64,000 nucleotides of DNA from Ooceraea biroi (taxonomy: Eukaryota; Arthropoda; Insecta; Hymenoptera; Formicidae): contig NC_039511.1 of the NCBI RefSeq assembly GCF_003672135.1, forward strand, positions 1,700,464 through 1,764,463, written 5' to 3'. A program made the translations under genes and the position numbers. Shown here in pieces: positions 62,305 to 64,000 of this stretch; within the stretch, counting starts at the first letter, position 1, and each line of letters starts with the position of its first letter. The notes below the pieces were generated by a model that worked only from the letters and a program-made list of their open reading frames with translations, searched no databases and was not told the origin of the DNA.

Positions 62305-62688
62305 GGCTACGAGAAGAAGAGGAAGCGGTCGTCGAAGGGGAGCGGCTCTCCGGTGTGTTCCCGGTGGAACTGGCGGTTCCACGACGTCTTCCGACTCGCT
62401 CGCCGAGCTGCTTTTCGTGCTCGCTGCTGGGCTGCTTCTCACGAGTGAGTCTGTGAGCGAGACACGCACGCGGCGCGCGCTTGACACAGGTGCGCTTCCG
62501 CGGGGAGTGCGTCGTCGACGTCGTCGTCTACGCGGGGAGTGCGTCGTCGTCGTCGTGTTCGAGGCTGCCGCCTGGTAGCGGAGGATCGAAGCTTCGATTT
62601 GATCCGAGAGCCCGTCAAATATTGACTGACGACGATTAGAAGAAGCGGCTGCCGCCGCTGTACTGGAGCCCCCTTCCGCGGCCGCCAT
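62305..62688 (-). CDS. Candidate first coding exon of an unrecognised gene
   Basis: An ATG at 62688 lies in the context CCAATATGGCGGCCGCG, a CpG-rich setting typical of metazoan promoter-proximal exons. The frame runs 128 codons to a perfect donor, GCC/GTAAGT, at 62305, phase 0. The predicted protein starts with an Ala/Ser-rich stretch, then RRQSIFDGLSDQIEASILRY, which looks like a structured helical segment, then Thr, Arg and Ser-rich low-complexity sequence. An internal repeat of 32-bp period lies at 62499-62549. I do not recognise the family. Its downstream exons would lie at lower coordinates, possibly beyond the GATA gene. Joining it to the GATA exon 1 reading frame does not work in phase at the acceptor I can see. 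It could also be an untranslated leader. Confidence 0.42.
62499..62549. repeat. Tandem repeat, 32-bp period
   Basis: CGCGGGGAGTGCGTCGTCG occurs twice, inside the candidate first exon on the minus strand. Confidence 0.85.
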
Positions 62689-63712
62689 ATTGGTACCGGT
62701 GCTCTCCTCCGCCGCGCCTCCCCCTTCCTCCCGCTCGGCCGCGTCACGAAAATGCGTAACGTGAATTATGGATGATATGGTTTGGAGAGTTTGATGACAA
62801 TGAATTCTTTTTTCCAGGATTATCGAGATTGACAGTTTATGAGTTCTTTTTATTTAATTAATTACTGTGGAGTATTCTTAATTTTGTGAACAATTGTGGT
62901 GAAATTGATATCTGCGCGCGAAGGCTCCGTAATGCGATTTTCCGCCGCCATATACAACGATATTGAAGTAATACTAAAAAGGAAAATTCTAAGATACCTT
63001 TTTATTATTAAACTCGCATAAAAAATATAAAATAGTTCCTCGGAGTAAAACGTTCATTCCGTGGACGATTTATTACCCTTATCCCCAAGTTATTTCCGTA
63101 GAGCTCCCTGTGACGAGGGATCGGTTTACCTTGCCGTGCAAGCGCACACCCGCGCGATACGTATCCCCAGGTATACACCATGGCGTGTACCCAGGCCGGG
63201 ATCCCTTATCACTTGGGTCGAAGGGAGGGGAACGATGCTTGGGGGCGGAGGGTTGTTGTCATGGTTACAGAACACACATTGGGGTTCCGCTGATAAGCCG
63301 TGTCAGGTGAGACACCGTCCTAATAAGGCGACGATCCAGCGTGCATTATTGCCCCAGATGCAATGGCGTAATCGGAATTCTCATTTTCTTCTCGTGGCTC
63401 TTGTCGAAATAAATCGCACATGACTCTGTTTAAAATAATTTTCATTAAATTTGTAATATCTAAGAAAATTATGCTCCTTCATTTAACAAAATTCTGATAA
63501 TTGGAGAATTATTTTTTTCACGAGGATTGATTAATGCAAGTTTTGCAGAGATAAAAAAGACACGTTGCAAATTAATTGAATTAAAATATTAATTTAATGT
63601 TAACAATAAAAATATTAATATCAAAAATTAAAATGAAAGTTATTTTATAATTGAAGCGAGCGGTCGTTCTCTGGAGAAAATCGTGAATCATTTTCTTCTA
63701 TCGTGTTCACAG
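62689..63712. other. No recognisable gene; upstream side of the candidate first exon
   Basis: The first 70 bp are CpG-rich and may be promoter or leader for the minus-strand candidate exon. The remainder is AT-rich, apart from a G-rich patch near 63170-63300. Confidence 0.5.
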
Positions 63713-63894
63713 TTACGCCATTGCCAGGAGCAAGATTACCGAGCGAGCATATGTGGCTCGCACAAAGATTAGGCGAGACATTGCATTATCGCCGAAAAAT
63801 ACACAAGGATGAACCTTTCTCCGGCCGTTCACTGACTTCTCGCCTCGTCAGCTGGGCTAATGTTTTTGTGAATGCCACAGCCTCGCTAAATCAG
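63713..63894 (+). CDS. Candidate internal exon of an unrecognised plus-strand gene
   Basis: A pyrimidine tract and TTCACAG precede 63713, and CAG/GTAACT ends the segment at 63894. The frame is open for 60 codons plus two leading bases and includes LPSEHMWLAQRLGETLHYRR and FSGRSLTSRLVSWANVFVNA. Composition is protein-like, but no known domain is evident. The adjoining exons would lie outside the window or have escaped me. Chance combinations of acceptor, open frame and donor do occur at this density, so confidence is low. Confidence 0.3.
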
Positions 63895-64000
63895 GTAACT
63901 TAATCAATCCGCCTTGTCTCGCCCTTAAAAAAAAAACGAGGAGCAATTCTTCGGCAATACTATGTGATCACGCAGATAAAAAATGGAACAGGATTCTCCT

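Overview
The window looks like nuclear DNA from an insect, most likely a hymenopteran such as an ant. The reasons are the high density of CpG and CGCG words, abundant microsatellites (GA, CT, GTC, GGC), spliceosomal GT-AG introns, a mariner element, and an insect-type GATA gene with two zinc fingers. The organism call is an inference from composition and gene content.

One gene can be reconstructed with confidence. It lies on the minus strand between 50978 and 44332 and encodes a GATA transcription factor with two Cys4 zinc fingers. I read six coding exons whose five splice junctions all agree in phase, giving a predicted protein of 720 residues. The N-terminal half is Gln-, Ser- and Pro-rich. 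The N-finger is in exon 3, the C-finger is split between exons 4 and 5, and a basic tail follows. The fingers fit Serpent (box A-binding factor) best. A cluster of GATA motifs, including an inverted pair, sits just upstream of the start codon and suggests autoregulation. The last exon ends in a stop codon that overlaps a perfect splice donor, so a longer isoform is possible.

Layout: 1-14.5 kb is noncoding, with simple repeats, palindromes and a nested hairpin. A dead mariner copy lies at 14534-15788. From 15.8 to 44 kb there is no recognisable gene, only a few exon-like segments, GC-rich islands, a TTAA-flanked MITE-like element and a diverged duplication. The GATA gene occupies 44.3-51.0 kb, and its largest intron carries a foldback-type element with inverted arrays of about 33 bp. 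From 51 to 62.3 kb I see only its 5' flank. At 62.3-62.7 kb a GC-rich minus-strand segment looks like the first coding exon of a second, unrecognised gene. A possible plus-strand exon lies close to the right edge.

I found no tRNA, rRNA, CRISPR array or viral gene. The open frames that occur throughout the GC-rich tracts are mostly chance. The long flanks of the GATA gene are best regarded as candidate regulatory territory of a developmental gene, which is an inference.
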